From Bacilli bacterium (GTDB taxonomy: Bacteria > Bacillota_I > Bacilli_A > RF39 > UBA660): DNA of 50,736 nucleotides. The stretch covers positions 164,219 through 214,954 of the forward strand of contig JAQVKM010000001.1 of assembly GCA_028694645.1 (NCBI GenBank). Direction: 5' to 3'. The translations under genes were made by a program, and so were the position numbers. The notes beneath the pieces are model-generated. The model was not told where the DNA came from. It worked only from the letters and a program-made list of their open reading frames with translations, and made no database searches. The stretch's first letter is position 1, and each line of letters opens with the position of its first letter. This document shows, piece by piece, positions 17,747-26,255 of the stretch.

Positions 17747-19030
17747 ATGAAATTTCAAATTTATACATTAGGTTGTAAAGTAAATACTTATGAAAGTAGT
17801 GTTATGAGTGATAAACTTAAAAATAAAGGTTATGTTGAAGTTAATTTAAATGAAGTAGCAGATATATGTATAATAAATACTTGTACTGTTACAAATACAG
17901 CAGATAGTAAATCAAACAAAATAATTAAAAAAGCTATTAAAAATAATCCTAATGCTATCATTGTTGTATGTGGATGCATGACTCAAAATAATAGTGATTT
18001 AAAAATAGATGGTGTAGATATAATAATTGGAAACATTGGTAAAAGTAAAATAGTTGAATATATTGAAGATTATTTGAAAGAAAAAAAATTAACAATCGAT
18101 ATACAAAATATTATGGATACAGATTTTGAACCAATGATTTTAAATAATTTTAATAGAACAAGAGCATTTGTAAAAATTCAAGATGGATGTAATAATTTTT
18201 GCAGTTATTGTATTATTCCATACACTAGAGGAAATGTTAGAAGTAAAAATAAAGAAGATGTTTTAAAAGAAATCAATAACCTAGTAGATAATGGACATAA
18301 AGAAATTGTTTTAGCGGGAATTCATACTGGTCATTATGGTGAAGATAATGAAAATTATAAATTTACTGATTTAATAAAAGATATACTTAAAATAAAACAA
18401 TTAAAAAGATTAAGAATATCATCCATTGAAATAACAGAATTAACTAATGATTTTTTAAATTTATTAGAACATAATAAAGTATTAGTTGATCATATGCACA
18501 TTCCTCTTCAAAGTGGATCAGATGAAATATTAAAAAGAATGAATAGAAAATATGATAAAAATTACTTTATAGAAAAAATAAAACAAATACGAAAAATAAG
18601 ACCAGATATATCAATTACAACAGATGTTATTGTTGGATTTCCAGGTGAAACAGAAGAAGAAATGCAAGAAACCATTGATACTATAACAGCAATTGAATTT
18701 TCAAAAATACACGTTTTTCCTTATTCCAATAGAGATAATACTGAAGCATCAAAAATGACAAATCAAATAGATGAAATTACTAAAAAAAGACGTGTTCAAG
18801 AATTAATAAATTTATCTAAACAATTAGAAATAAATTATATGAATAAATTTATTGGTAAAAATATTGATTTTATTCCTGAAATAAGAAAAGATAAATATTT
18901 AATAGGACATACTGGTAATTATTTGCAAGTTAAGTTAGAAAGTAATGAAAAACTGATTCATGAAGATATAAATGTAAAAATAAGTAAAGTAGAATATCCA
19001 TATGTGATTGGATGTTTGACTAAGAACTAA
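17747..19030 (+). CDS. mtaB: tRNA t6A37 methylthiotransferase
   Basis: MtaB is a radical-SAM enzyme that turns N6-threonylcarbamoyladenosine-37 into its 2-methylthio form in tRNA-Lys. It has 427 residues. The N-terminal MTTase domain holds three cluster cysteines (YTLGCKVN with C10, INTCTVTN, VVCGCMTQ). The radical-SAM loop is DGCNNFCSYCIIPYTRG, and a C-terminal TRAM domain is present. The YTLGCKVNTYES start separates MtaB from MiaB (GCQMN) and RimO. The ATG is 8 bases after AGGAGG. It lies between two unknown membrane proteins. In Bacillus mtaB (yqeV) follows rsmE (yqeU), and the same two genes are near each other here, with one inserted gene. Confidence 0.95.
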   Translation: MKFQIYTLGCKVNTYESSVMSDKLKNKGYVEVNLNEVADICIINTCTVTNTADSKSNKIIKKAIKNNPNAIIVVCGCMTQNNSDLKIDGVDIIIGNIGKSKIVEYIEDYLKEKKLTIDIQNIMDTDFEPMILNNFNRTRAFVKIQDGCNNFCSYCIIPYTRGNVRSKNKEDVLKEINNLVDNGHKEIVLAGIHTGHYGEDNENYKFTDLIKDILKIKQLKRLRISSIEITELTNDFLNLLEHNKVLVDHMHIPLQSGSDEILKRMNRKYDKNYFIEKIKQIRKIRPDISITTDVIVGFPGETEEEMQETIDTITAIEFSKIHVFPYSNRDNTEASKMTNQIDEITKKRRVQELINLSKQLEINYMNKFIGKNIDFIPEIRKDKYLIGHTGNYLQVKLESNEKLIHEDINVKISKVEYPYVIGCLTKN

Positions 19031-19066
19031 TTATTTGATATCATTTTAGCTAGGGGAAGTGATAAA

Positions 19067-19759
19067 ATGCAAAATGAAGAAATAAAAGTAATGCCTTTTG
19101 TAAATCAACATAAAAATCAAACAATTAAATTATATAATAAAAGTGGTTATATAAAAAAAAATAATCAAACAGATTTATTATTTAAAAAAGAAAAAACAGG
19201 AATAATAAGTCCAATTGATCAAGCAATACTATCTAAAGCTGAAGCTAATGAAAGATTTTCAAATGCTAAAATGAGTGAAAAAGCAGAAATATTTAATGAA
19301 ATAGCGAAAAAAGAAGAACAAAAAAGAAGAATAAGAGAAAGAAAACGTCAAATTGAACAAAAAGAAAAAATCAAAATAAAAATTTTTGTAGGTGGATTTA
19401 TATTATTAACTGCTACATTAGGACAAATATATAGTAGTTATGTTGCAAAAGTAACTGCTCCAGCTTATATTGTTTCTAATGATGTTTTAGCTAATGTAAA
19501 TTTATTAGAATCTGATAATGGTAAAAAATTAGATCCTACCCAATTTGAATCAAATGAAACAAATTTACTATATAGATACATAAAAGAAAATAATATTTCA
19601 AGTGATAAAATATATAAAACAGTTTCTGAATTATGTCAAAAAAATGACATTGCTTATGATTATGCATTAGTAAAATTATATAATAAATATCCTGAACTAT
19701 TTGAAAATGCACTAATTGATCAAACAAATGAGGAAATAGTTGTAAAAAAGGTAAATTAG
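19067..19759 (+). CDS. Unknown single-span membrane protein
   Basis: This 230-residue protein is not recognised. The N-terminal part (1-104) is cytoplasmic, with a GIISPIDQAILSKAEANERF patch and a strongly basic, coiled-coil stretch (EEQKRRIRERKRQIEQKEK). One membrane helix follows (about 105-122, IFVGGFILLTATLGQIY) and then an extracytoplasmic domain of about 105 residues containing YRYIKENNISSDKIYKTV and DYALVKLYNKYPELF. The ATG is preceded by GGGAAGTGAT. It lies behind mtaB with a 36-base gap and ends at a hairpin. N-in/C-out topology with a C-terminal helical domain could suit an envelope or spore-membrane protein, but that is a guess. Confidence 0.6.
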   Translation: MQNEEIKVMPFVNQHKNQTIKLYNKSGYIKKNNQTDLLFKKEKTGIISPIDQAILSKAEANERFSNAKMSEKAEIFNEIAKKEEQKRRIRERKRQIEQKEKIKIKIFVGGFILLTATLGQIYSSYVAKVTAPAYIVSNDVLANVNLLESDNGKKLDPTQFESNETNLLYRYIKENNISSDKIYKTVSELCQKNDIAYDYALVKLYNKYPELFENALIDQTNEEIVVKKVN

Positions 19760-19766
19760 TATTTAA

Positions 19767-19799
19767 TAAAATAGCTATAGTATAGTTATTTTATTTTTA
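19767..19799 (+). terminator. Terminator before recD2
   Basis: TAAAATAGCTATA and TATAGTTATTTTA form an almost perfect palindrome (one G-U) followed by T-rich sequence. Confidence 0.65.
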
Positions 19800-19802
19800 T
19801 TT

Positions 19803-19811
19803 TGGTATAAT
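19803..19811 (+). promoter_or_regulatory. Extended -10 placed 6 bases before the recD2 ATG
   Basis: TGGTATAAT ends at 19811 and the ATG is at 19818. Transcription would begin at or next to the A of the ATG, and there is no ribosome-binding site, so the mRNA looks leaderless. Confidence 0.5.
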
Positions 19812-19817
19812 CTTAAT

Positions 19818-22031
19818 ATGGAAAAAAAATACATTAAAGGACAATTTAATAAAGCAATATTTAAATCTGATAATGGTTATATTATTGGTCTTTTAAAGTT
19901 GATAGAAACAAATGAAGAACAGTTAGTTGAATATATAAATAAGTTAATTACTTTTACCGGTTATTTTGCTGATTTAAAAGAAGATATTTATATATTTTAT
20001 GGAGAATTAATAGAACATCCTAAATATGGATTACAATATAATGTAAAAGAATCAGAAAGAATAAAACCTGAAGATAAAGATGGAATAATAGAATTTTTAA
20101 GTAGTGATTTATTTAAAGGAGTAGGTATTAAATTAGCTACATCAATAGTAAATACCTTAAAAGAAAAAACATTGGATTTAATTTTAGAAGATAAAAATAA
20201 CTTATTGTTAGTTCCAAAGATTACTCATAAGAAAGCTACTGAAATATATGAAACATTATTGAAATATGAAGAAAGTCATAAAACCATTGTATATTTAACA
20301 GAACTTGGTTTTACAATGAAAGATTCTTTAATTATATATAATAAATATAAAACAAATACTATTTCTACATTAGACCATAATATATATAGTATTATTGATG
20401 AAGTTGATAATATTAGCTTTTTGAAAGTAGATGAAATTGGTAATAAATTACAAATAGATTTGAATGATGAAAGAAGAATAAAAGCAGGAATAATATATAT
20501 TTGTAATAAAATAACTTATTCTACTGGAGATACATATTTATATTTAGATGAAATAATAAATAATTCAATAAAATATTTAAAAATAGATGAGAAAGAAGAA
20601 AATATTAAATTATATATTGATGAACTTAGATATGAAAATAAATTGGTATTAGATAAAGATAAATATTATTTAAAAGAAATATATGATTCAGAACAAGAAA
20701 TAATTAAAAAAATTAATTATTTAAATAACAAAGAAGAAATACAACATAAAAAAATGAATAATTATATTGCTAATTTAGAAAGAGAATTTGAAATTAATTA
20801 TAATGAAACACAAATAGAAGCTATAAAAAAAGCTATGGAAAAAAACATTTTGATAATAACAGGTGGTCCTGGAACAGGTAAAACAACAATTATTAAAGCT
20901 ATAGTTGAATTATATAAACAAATTAATAAATATAATTATGATACTTTAATAAATAAAATAGCTTTATTAGCTCCAACAGGAAGAGCTAGCAAAAGAATGA
21001 GCGAGTCAACTTCTTATCCAGCATCTACAATACATAGATTTTTAAAATGGAATAAAGAAACAAATGAATTTTTAGTTGATGAAAACAACAAAAATTTAAG
21101 TGAACTTATTATTGTAGATGAAGTAAGTATGATTGATATCAATTTATTAGCTAATTTATTTAGAGGATTAACAAATAATATAAAATTAATTTTAGTTGGG
21201 GATTATAATCAATTACCAAGTGTAGGTCCAGGACAAGTTTTAAAAGATATGATAGAAAGTAATGTTATTGATATTGTTCATTTAGACTTATTATATAGAC
21301 AATTAGAAAATTCTTATATTCCCGTTTTAGCTAATGAAATAAAAAATGATGATATTAGTGAAAGTTATTTGGACACAACTTCTGATTATACATTTTTAAA
21401 ATGTAACAGTGAATTTATAATTGATAATTTAAAAAATTTATGTGTTAAATTAATTGAAAAAGATTATGATTATAAAAAAATTCAAATAATGGCACCAATG
21501 TATGCTGGAATTAATGGTATAGATAATTTAAATAAAGTTCTTCAAGAAATATTTAATCCAAAAAACAAATTAAAAAAAGAGTATAAATATGGAGATATAA
21601 TCTTTAGAGAAAATGATAAAATATTGCAATTAGTTAATATGCCAGAAGAAAATGTTTTTAATGGAGATATTGGGGTCATTAAATTTATTTTAGATGAAAA
21701 AACAAGCGATAGTAAAAAAACAGAAATATATGTTGATTATGATGGCTTTGTTATAAAATATTTACCACACGATTTAACAAAAATAAAACATGGATATGTA
21801 ATTAGTATACACAAATCACAAGGAAGCGAATTTGACTTTACTATTATCCCTATATGTCATAATTATAGTAGAATGTTATATAAAAAACTTATATATACAG
21901 GAATTACAAGAGCAAAAAAGAAATTGGTTTTAATTGGTCAACCAGATGCTTTTTTAAAAAGTATAAATAATAACAATGAATTACAAAGAAAAACAGATCT
22001 AGCTAATAAATTAAAAAATATGTATAATTAA
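19818..22031 (+). CDS. recD2: RecD2-type ATP-dependent DNA helicase
   Basis: RecD2 is a 5'-3' SF1B helicase that acts in replication-fork upkeep and repair outside any RecBC complex. The 737-residue protein has the RecD2 N-terminal extension (an OB-like start and HhH-type repeats: GVGIKLATSIVNTL, VPKITHKKATEIYE), then Walker A GGPGTGKTTI near residue 350, ALLAPTGRASKRM, Walker B ELIIVDEVSMID, GDYNQLPSVGPGQ, and motif VI SIHKSQGSEFD plus YTGITRAKKKLVLIG. B. subtilis RecD2 (YrrC) has about 798 residues. The start looks leaderless; a downstream start would cut the OB-like part. It is a single gene. Confidence 0.93.
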   Translation: MEKKYIKGQFNKAIFKSDNGYIIGLLKLIETNEEQLVEYINKLITFTGYFADLKEDIYIFYGELIEHPKYGLQYNVKESERIKPEDKDGIIEFLSSDLFKGVGIKLATSIVNTLKEKTLDLILEDKNNLLLVPKITHKKATEIYETLLKYEESHKTIVYLTELGFTMKDSLIIYNKYKTNTISTLDHNIYSIIDEVDNISFLKVDEIGNKLQIDLNDERRIKAGIIYICNKITYSTGDTYLYLDEIINNSIKYLKIDEKEENIKLYIDELRYENKLVLDKDKYYLKEIYDSEQEIIKKINYLNNKEEIQHKKMNNYIANLEREFEINYNETQIEAIKKAMEKNILIITGGPGTGKTTIIKAIVELYKQINKYNYDTLINKIALLAPTGRASKRMSESTSYPASTIHRFLKWNKETNEFLVDENNKNLSELIIVDEVSMIDINLLANLFRGLTNNIKLILVGDYNQLPSVGPGQVLKDMIESNVIDIVHLDLLYRQLENSYIPVLANEIKNDDISESYLDTTSDYTFLKCNSEFIIDNLKNLCVKLIEKDYDYKKIQIMAPMYAGINGIDNLNKVLQEIFNPKNKLKKEYKYGDIIFRENDKILQLVNMPEENVFNGDIGVIKFILDEKTSDSKKTEIYVDYDGFVIKYLPHDLTKIKHGYVISIHKSQGSEFDFTIIPICHNYSRMLYKKLIYTGITRAKKKLVLIGQPDAFLKSINNNNELQRKTDLANKLKNMYN

Positions 22032-22102
22032 AAAAAATATATGTAAAATAATAATGTATGTTAAATACATACAACTCATATTTTTTAGCGAGAGGTGATT
22101 TT

Positions 22103-22255
22103 ATGAAAATGGGAAAAAATATGGCACTTATGGCATTAGGTGCAACAGCCGTCTTGGCATATCAAAAATACAATAAACCAGTTATGAAAAAAGTTGATAA
22201 AGTGGTTAATAATGTAAAAGAAAAAGCAAATGATAAGCTAGGAAATATGATGTAG
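22103..22255 (+). CDS. Small unknown protein (50 residues), possible membrane anchor
   Basis: The start is the ATG preceded by AGAGGTGATTTT, giving MKMGKNMALMALGATAVLAYQKYNKP; an in-frame ATG 45 bases upstream lacks such a site. One short hydrophobic helix (about 5-20) is followed by an amphipathic Lys/Val/Asn tail (KKVDKVVNNVKEKANDKL). The shape is like the short YtxH-type proteins of Bacillota, but the length is too small for a sure call. The inverted repeat TGTAT / ATACA lies in its leader, and a strong terminator follows directly, so it is a single-gene unit. Confidence 0.6.
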   Translation: MKMGKNMALMALGATAVLAYQKYNKPVMKKVDKVVNNVKEKANDKLGNMM

Positions 22256-22258
22256 ATA

Positions 22259-22284
22259 AAATCCCCTTAATTGGGGATTTTTTT
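22259..22284 (+). terminator. Terminator after the 50-residue gene
   Basis: AAATCCCC / GGGGATTT stem, loop TTAATT, then a T-run. Confidence 0.9.
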
Positions 22285-22339
22285 AAATAAGTATAGTAAA
22301 TATTAAATATTTGTGCTAAAATTATATTAGGTGATAATT

Positions 22340-23143
22340 GTGGAGAAAAAAACTATAGATGACATAATTAATCTTATTAAAGAAAATAATACTTTGAATA
22401 ATGATTTAAAACAAAATATAGGCAAATGTTTAATAGAGTATTTTTCAGAAAATCAAAATCTTGATTTAAATAATTTTTATGAGAATTTTTCAAAATTAAA
22501 AATTACCAAAACTTCAATTTTGAATAAAGTTGAAACATATAAATATAACCCAATAAAAAAAGAATTACAGATAAATGATGAATATTTATTATCTGATAAT
22601 GTTAATGCAGATAACATATATATGCAAATAACGCTAGATTTAATTCATAGTAATGATTATCAAATAGGATTTGGTGTTGAAAAATTACAAGCTCTTAATA
22701 AAGGTTTAAGAGAAACAATTGCTTCTAAATTAGTAGGAGAAGAACACAAAGAAAATTTTATATCTGATGAATATATATATACTCAATTAATTGGAAGAAT
22801 AATTGGTGTTGACATCTTAATGCAAGCTTATCAAAATATCGATGAAAAACTAATTATCGAAACTTTAAATAATTATAAATTAAATGATATAAATGAATTG
22901 GCAGAATATAATTTATCTAGAAACAATACATCTATTGATAAAAGTTTTTTAGCTAAAATACAAGCTAAAATATATAGATATTGTGAAGACAATAATCTAA
23001 ATAAAGAAGATATTAAAAATAATATGGTATTTAATAGTAAAATATTTGTTAATTCAGATAAATATGAGGAATTAAATAATTTAAGTAAAGTAATTCAAAC
23101 ATCTGGAATACCATTTGTCGAAGCTTCTGTTAAAATAATGTAA
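22340..23143 (+). CDS. Unknown 267-residue protein, possible degenerate zincin-like
   Basis: The start is a GTG three to four bases after TTAGGTGATAA, giving MEKKTIDDIINLIK; the upstream GTG at 22331 is part of the ribosome site. There is no signal or membrane segment. The middle part (LDLIHSNDYQIGFGVEKLQALNKGLRETIASKLVG) has the rhythm of a zinc-protease core in which a histidine helix is followed by L-N-E-G and a Thr helix, but the HExxH pair is missing and the LNEG Glu is Lys. I therefore suggest only a degenerate relative. The rest is Asn/Lys/Asp-rich and helical. It has a single-gene layout with its own terminator. Function unknown. Confidence 0.55.
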   Translation: MEKKTIDDIINLIKENNTLNNDLKQNIGKCLIEYFSENQNLDLNNFYENFSKLKITKTSILNKVETYKYNPIKKELQINDEYLLSDNVNADNIYMQITLDLIHSNDYQIGFGVEKLQALNKGLRETIASKLVGEEHKENFISDEYIYTQLIGRIIGVDILMQAYQNIDEKLIIETLNNYKLNDINELAEYNLSRNNTSIDKSFLAKIQAKIYRYCEDNNLNKEDIKNNMVFNSKIFVNSDKYEELNNLSKVIQTSGIPFVEASVKIM

Positions 23144-23164
23144 CTCACTAAGGTGAGTTTTTTT
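23142..23164 (+). terminator. Terminator before spoVS
   Basis: AACTCAC / GTGAGTT stem overlapping the stop codon, loop TAAG, then a T-run. Confidence 0.82.
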
Positions 23165-23223
23165 AGTTATAAAAAAAACATATCAACATATAATTAATTA
23201 AAAGAAAGGATGGATTAAGATAT

Positions 23224-23484
23224 ATGGAAACACTTAAAGTTGGAGCTAAATCAAATCCTAGTTCTGTAGCAGGAGCTTTAGCTAATATCTTTAGAGAAAA
23301 AGGAAATGTAGAGATACAAGCAATAGGGGCTGGGGCACTAAACCAAGCTATTAAAGCTATTGCTATAGCCAGAGGCTTTGTAGCTCCTAGTGGTAAGAAT
23401 TTAGTTTGTATACCTGCTTTTACTGACATAGTAATTGAAGGAGAAGAAAAAACAGCAATTAAATTAATAGTGGAGACTAAATAG
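23224..23484 (+). CDS. spoVS: Stage V sporulation protein S
   Basis: SpoVS is a small Alba-like protein. In B. subtilis it is needed for full spore coat and core maturation and affects septation. The 86-residue length is exact for the family, and the sequence is highly conserved: METLKVGAKSNPSSVAGALA, EVQAIGAGALNQAIKAIAIARG-type core, VCIPAFTDIVIEGEEKTAI. AAAGGATGG precedes the ATG. It is monocistronic with a terminator over its stop. SpoVS also occurs in non-sporulating bacteria, but with spoIIP and sigG here a sporulation role is likely. Confidence 0.96.
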   Translation: METLKVGAKSNPSSVAGALANIFREKGNVEIQAIGAGALNQAIKAIAIARGFVAPSGKNLVCIPAFTDIVIEGEEKTAIKLIVETK

Positions 23485-23496
23485 TCTTCACTTTTG
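23469..23496 (+). terminator. Terminator after spoVS
   Basis: AGTGGAGACTA / TAGTCTTCACT stem (one G-U) with the TAG stop inside, then TTTT. Confidence 0.75.
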
Positions 23497-23542
23497 ATTG
23501 TTTTTAAATATTGAATATGCTAAACTATAGATGGTGATACAA

Positions 23543-23968
23543 ATGGATCAAAATTTAAAAAGAAGTATAATATTAGAACATTATCAAAATCCTGTAAATA
23601 GGGGTTTAATTGATGATAATACATATATATTAGTAAATACTAATAATGAATCATGCATTGATGAAATTAATTTAATGGTTAAAATTGAAAATAATAAAAT
23701 TATAGATGCTAAATTTGATGGAGAAGCATGCGCTATATGTACTAGTTCTACATCTATTATGATAAATACAATAATTAATAAATCATTAGAAGAGGCTATT
23801 AAAATATATGATAATTTTAATAAGATGTTAAATGAAGAAGAATATGATGCTTCTTTATTAGAAGAAGCAATTGTATATGATGATATATATAAACAACCAA
23901 ATAGAAAAAAATGTGCTTTATTACCTTGGTGGGGATTAAAAAAGGTAATAACTAAATATGAAAAGTAG
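23543..23968 (+). CDS. sufU: SufU Fe-S/zinc sulfur-transfer protein
   Basis: SufU is the zinc-bound sulfur acceptor of the SufS cysteine desulfurase in the Gram-positive SUF system. It has 141 residues from the ATG preceded by GGTGATACAA; the ATG at 23531 overlaps the ribosome site and was not used. The zinc/catalytic residues are all present: NESCID (C38, D40), EACAICTSS (C63, C66) and KKCALLPWW (C124). The insertion between C66 and C124 is as in SufU rather than IscU. In Bacillus it lies in sufCDSUB; here only sufB follows, after one unknown gene, and no sufS, sufC or sufD is in the window. Confidence 0.93.
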   Translation: MDQNLKRSIILEHYQNPVNRGLIDDNTYILVNTNNESCIDEINLMVKIENNKIIDAKFDGEACAICTSSTSIMINTIINKSLEEAIKIYDNFNKMLNEEEYDASLLEEAIVYDDIYKQPNRKKCALLPWWGLKKVITKYEK

Positions 23969-23973
23969 AAGTT

Positions 23974-24372
23974 ATGGATTTAAAAGATAAAATTAAGATT
24001 TGTTTAATTATGTCATTTACAGAAAAAGTAACTTTTAAAGATAAGTCTTTTGGATATAAACCAAAGGAAGAAATTAAAATAATAGAATGTGTTATTAATA
24101 ATGATGTTGCAATAGATATTGAAACAGGTAGGGTTTACGATATTTTAAAACTTGATAAAGATAAATTGCTTTATGGTGAAATTAATCTAAACTATGAATA
24201 TGTCTATGAACAATATGATTATAAAATACTATATTTTAAAGATGTATTTATTCATTCTCCCAAATATGATATTAATGAAGCCATTACTTTAGCTAACAAA
24301 GTATATAATAATTCTAATAAAATAATTACTTTTGATAAATTTTTAATAAAAAAAAATAATAAAAAAAGATAA
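23974..24372 (+). CDS. Unknown 132-residue protein
   Basis: Five bases after sufU, with a weak ribosome site (AGAAGTT), an ATG opens a soluble protein of 132 residues: MDLKDKIKICLIMSFTEKV, a beta-rich middle (CVINNDVAIDIETGRVYDIL) and a Lys/Asn-rich end. The DIETGRVYDIL phrase looks like a beta-hairpin, but I recognise no family. It likely shares the sufU mRNA and is followed by a hairpin terminator. A tie to Fe-S assembly is suggested only by position. Confidence 0.6.
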   Translation: MDLKDKIKICLIMSFTEKVTFKDKSFGYKPKEEIKIIECVINNDVAIDIETGRVYDILKLDKDKLLYGEINLNYEYVYEQYDYKILYFKDVFIHSPKYDINEAITLANKVYNNSNKIITFDKFLIKKNNKKR

Positions 24373-24388
24373 ATTATGTTATCTTAAT

Positions 24389-24412
24389 AAAAGGATCTAT
24401 ATTCCTTTTTAT
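24389..24412 (+). terminator. Terminator between the sufU unit and sufB
   Basis: AAAAGGA / TCCTTTT stem (24389-24395, 24403-24409) and T-run. Confidence 0.65.
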
Positions 24413-24428
24413 TTTTTATAAAATCTAG

Positions 24429-24434
24429 TATAAT
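24429..24434 (+). promoter_or_regulatory. Putative -10 box of sufB
   Basis: TATAAT lies 20 bases before the sufB start, with AGGGTGAC as ribosome site. The -35 is not clear. Confidence 0.4.
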
Positions 24435-24453
24435 ATTATATAGGGTGACAATT

Positions 24454-25764
24454 ATGAATAAAACAAATTTAAATATAGATAAAGTTCAAGAAATATCTAA
24501 AATTAAAAATGAACCTAATTGGATGACAGAATTTAGAATTAATTCTTATAAAAAATTTACTGAATTAAAAAATCCAAAATTTGGGCCAAAATTAGATATT
24601 GATTTTGACATTATTAATTACTATAAAAGAATCAATGATAAAATAAGTGATGATTGGAATGAAGTAAATGAAGAAGTAAAAAATACATTTGATCAAATAG
24701 GTCTTATCGATTCTGAAAAAAAATACTTAGATGGTGTTGGAGCTCAATTTGAAAGTGAAGTTGTATATCATAACATGATTAAAGAATTAGTTGATAAAAA
24801 TGTCATTTTTTGTGATACAGATACAGCATTAAAAAAACATCCAGAACTTTTCAAAAAATATTTTAATAACCTAGTTAAATTTGATGAGAACAAGTATACA
24901 GCTTTAAATGGAGCAGTATGGAGTGGAGGAACATTTATTTATATTCCGCCAAATACTAAAATAAATAGACCATTACAAAGTTATTTTAGAATTAATAGCA
25001 AAAACATGGGACAATTTGAAAGAACAATAATTATTGTTGATGAGAATAGTGAATTACACTATATGGAAGGTTGTACAGCACCTACTTATACATCTGATTC
25101 ACTACATGCTGCAGTAGTTGAAATTTATGTTCTTAAAAATGCTAAATGTCGCTATACAACAATTCAAAATTGGTCTAGTGATGTTTATAATTTAGTTACT
25201 AAAAGAGCTATAGTAGAAGAAAATGGTTTAATGGAATGGATTGATGGAAACATTGGTTCTAAAACAAACATGAAATATCCTAGTTGTATCTTAAATGGAA
25301 AATATGCCAAAGGAAATTGTATAAGTATTGCTGTAGCTTCATATAATCAAATTCAAGACACAGGCGCTAAAATGATTCATTTGGCTCCTAATACAACAAG
25401 CAATATTATAAGTAAGTCAGTAGCCCTAAAAGGTGGAAATGCTAGTTATAGAGGGCTTGTCAATATAACTCATGATGCAATAAATTCTAAAAGTACGATT
25501 AAGTGTGATACCATCTTATTAGATAATGAATCTAAAAGTGATACCATACCAACAAATATTGTAAGTAATACATCTTCTTCTATTAATCATGAAGCTACAG
25601 TATCAAAAATTAGTAAAGAAAAACTTTTTTATCTAATGAGTAGAGGACTTAGTGAAGATAAAGCCAAAGAATTAATTATTATGGGATTTATAGATCGTTT
25701 TAGAGAAGAATTACCTATGGAATATGCTGTTGAGTTAAATTCATTACTTAAAAGTTATTTTTAA
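24454..25764 (+). CDS. sufB: Fe-S cluster assembly scaffold SufB
   Basis: SufB is the scaffold on which SufBC2D assembles Fe-S clusters. It has 436 residues from the ATG following AGGGTGAC and a short spacer (MNKTNLN), slightly shorter than the roughly 465 of Bacillus SufB. Family blocks include EPNWMTEFR, YLDGVGAQFESEVVYHNM, NGAVWSGGTFIYIPPNTKI, MEGCTAPTYTSDSLHAAVVE, SCILNGKYAKGNCISIAVAS, and the C-terminal KLFYLMSRGLSEDKAKELII. The EGC Cys block and the RGLSE motif mark it as SufB, not SufD. It is a single-gene unit with a terminator. SufC and SufD must be elsewhere or absent. Confidence 0.95.
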   Translation: MNKTNLNIDKVQEISKIKNEPNWMTEFRINSYKKFTELKNPKFGPKLDIDFDIINYYKRINDKISDDWNEVNEEVKNTFDQIGLIDSEKKYLDGVGAQFESEVVYHNMIKELVDKNVIFCDTDTALKKHPELFKKYFNNLVKFDENKYTALNGAVWSGGTFIYIPPNTKINRPLQSYFRINSKNMGQFERTIIIVDENSELHYMEGCTAPTYTSDSLHAAVVEIYVLKNAKCRYTTIQNWSSDVYNLVTKRAIVEENGLMEWIDGNIGSKTNMKYPSCILNGKYAKGNCISIAVASYNQIQDTGAKMIHLAPNTTSNIISKSVALKGGNASYRGLVNITHDAINSKSTIKCDTILLDNESKSDTIPTNIVSNTSSSINHEATVSKISKEKLFYLMSRGLSEDKAKELIIMGFIDRFREELPMEYAVELNSLLKSYF

Positions 25765-25772
25765 AAAAAAAT

Positions 25773-25797
25773 AATAGCGCAAGCTATTTTTTTTTAT
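25773..25797 (+). terminator. Terminator after sufB
   Basis: AATAGC / GCTATT stem with a GCAA tetraloop and a long T-run. Confidence 0.88.
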
Positions 25798-25837
25798 TCT
25801 TATTTAATTTTATATAGTTATTAAATTATAAATATAT

Positions 25838-26089
25838 CTATTTATTAAAATTTAATTTTTTTGTTTTAAAATGAATAACTATTTTTATAATAATTATTGC
25901 TATAATACCAAAAAAACTAATTGAAAAAACTATTGAAAAAATATTTTCCCATAAACTCAAACTATTTTCTTCTATTGATGAGTAAGTTGAAAATGTTTTT
26001 ATTATAAAACTAATTCCACCAATAAATATTATTGTAAAAAGTAATAAAGAAATATTTAACAATTTTTTTATAAAACTATATTTTCTCAT
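25838..26089 (-). CDS. Small two-helix membrane protein, unknown
   Basis: It has 83 residues. On the reverse strand GAAGGAGATTTGAATAT precedes the ATG (MRKYSFIKKLL), a convincing ribosome site. Two membrane helices (about 9-31 and 50-70) enclose a short loop with STYSSIEENSLSLWEN; the C-terminus is basic. N-in/C-in topology is expected from the flanking lysines. No family was recognised. It lies on the opposite strand between sufB and ssb, about 170 bases upstream of the ssb terminator. Confidence 0.6.
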   Translation of the reverse strand: MRKYSFIKKLLNISLLLFTIIFIGGISFIIKTFSTYSSIEENSLSLWENIFSIVFSISFFGIIAIIIIKIVIHFKTKKLNFNK

Positions 26090-26197
26090 ATATTCAAATC
26101 TCCTTCGTTTGTTTGAATATAGTATATCAAATTTATATATGATTTAACAATAGAATTGTCATACAAAATTATTCATTTTAGTTATGTATTTAAGTTA

Positions 26198-26232
26198 TAA
26201 AAAATAATAGGGGGGAGGCCTATTATTTTTAT
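26198..26232. terminator. Strong hairpin behind ssb
   Basis: A 12-bp stem AAAAATAATAGG / CCTATTATTTTT (26200-26211, 26219-26230) with a G-rich 7-base loop works on either strand. On the reverse strand it ends the ssb transcript. Confidence 0.82.
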
Positions 26233-26255
26233 TATATTTACGGGGTGAGTATTAT

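Noticed and set aside
23974-24372. The 132-residue gene as a SufT- or IscA-like protein
   Set aside because: It lacks the conserved Cys residues and motifs of these families.
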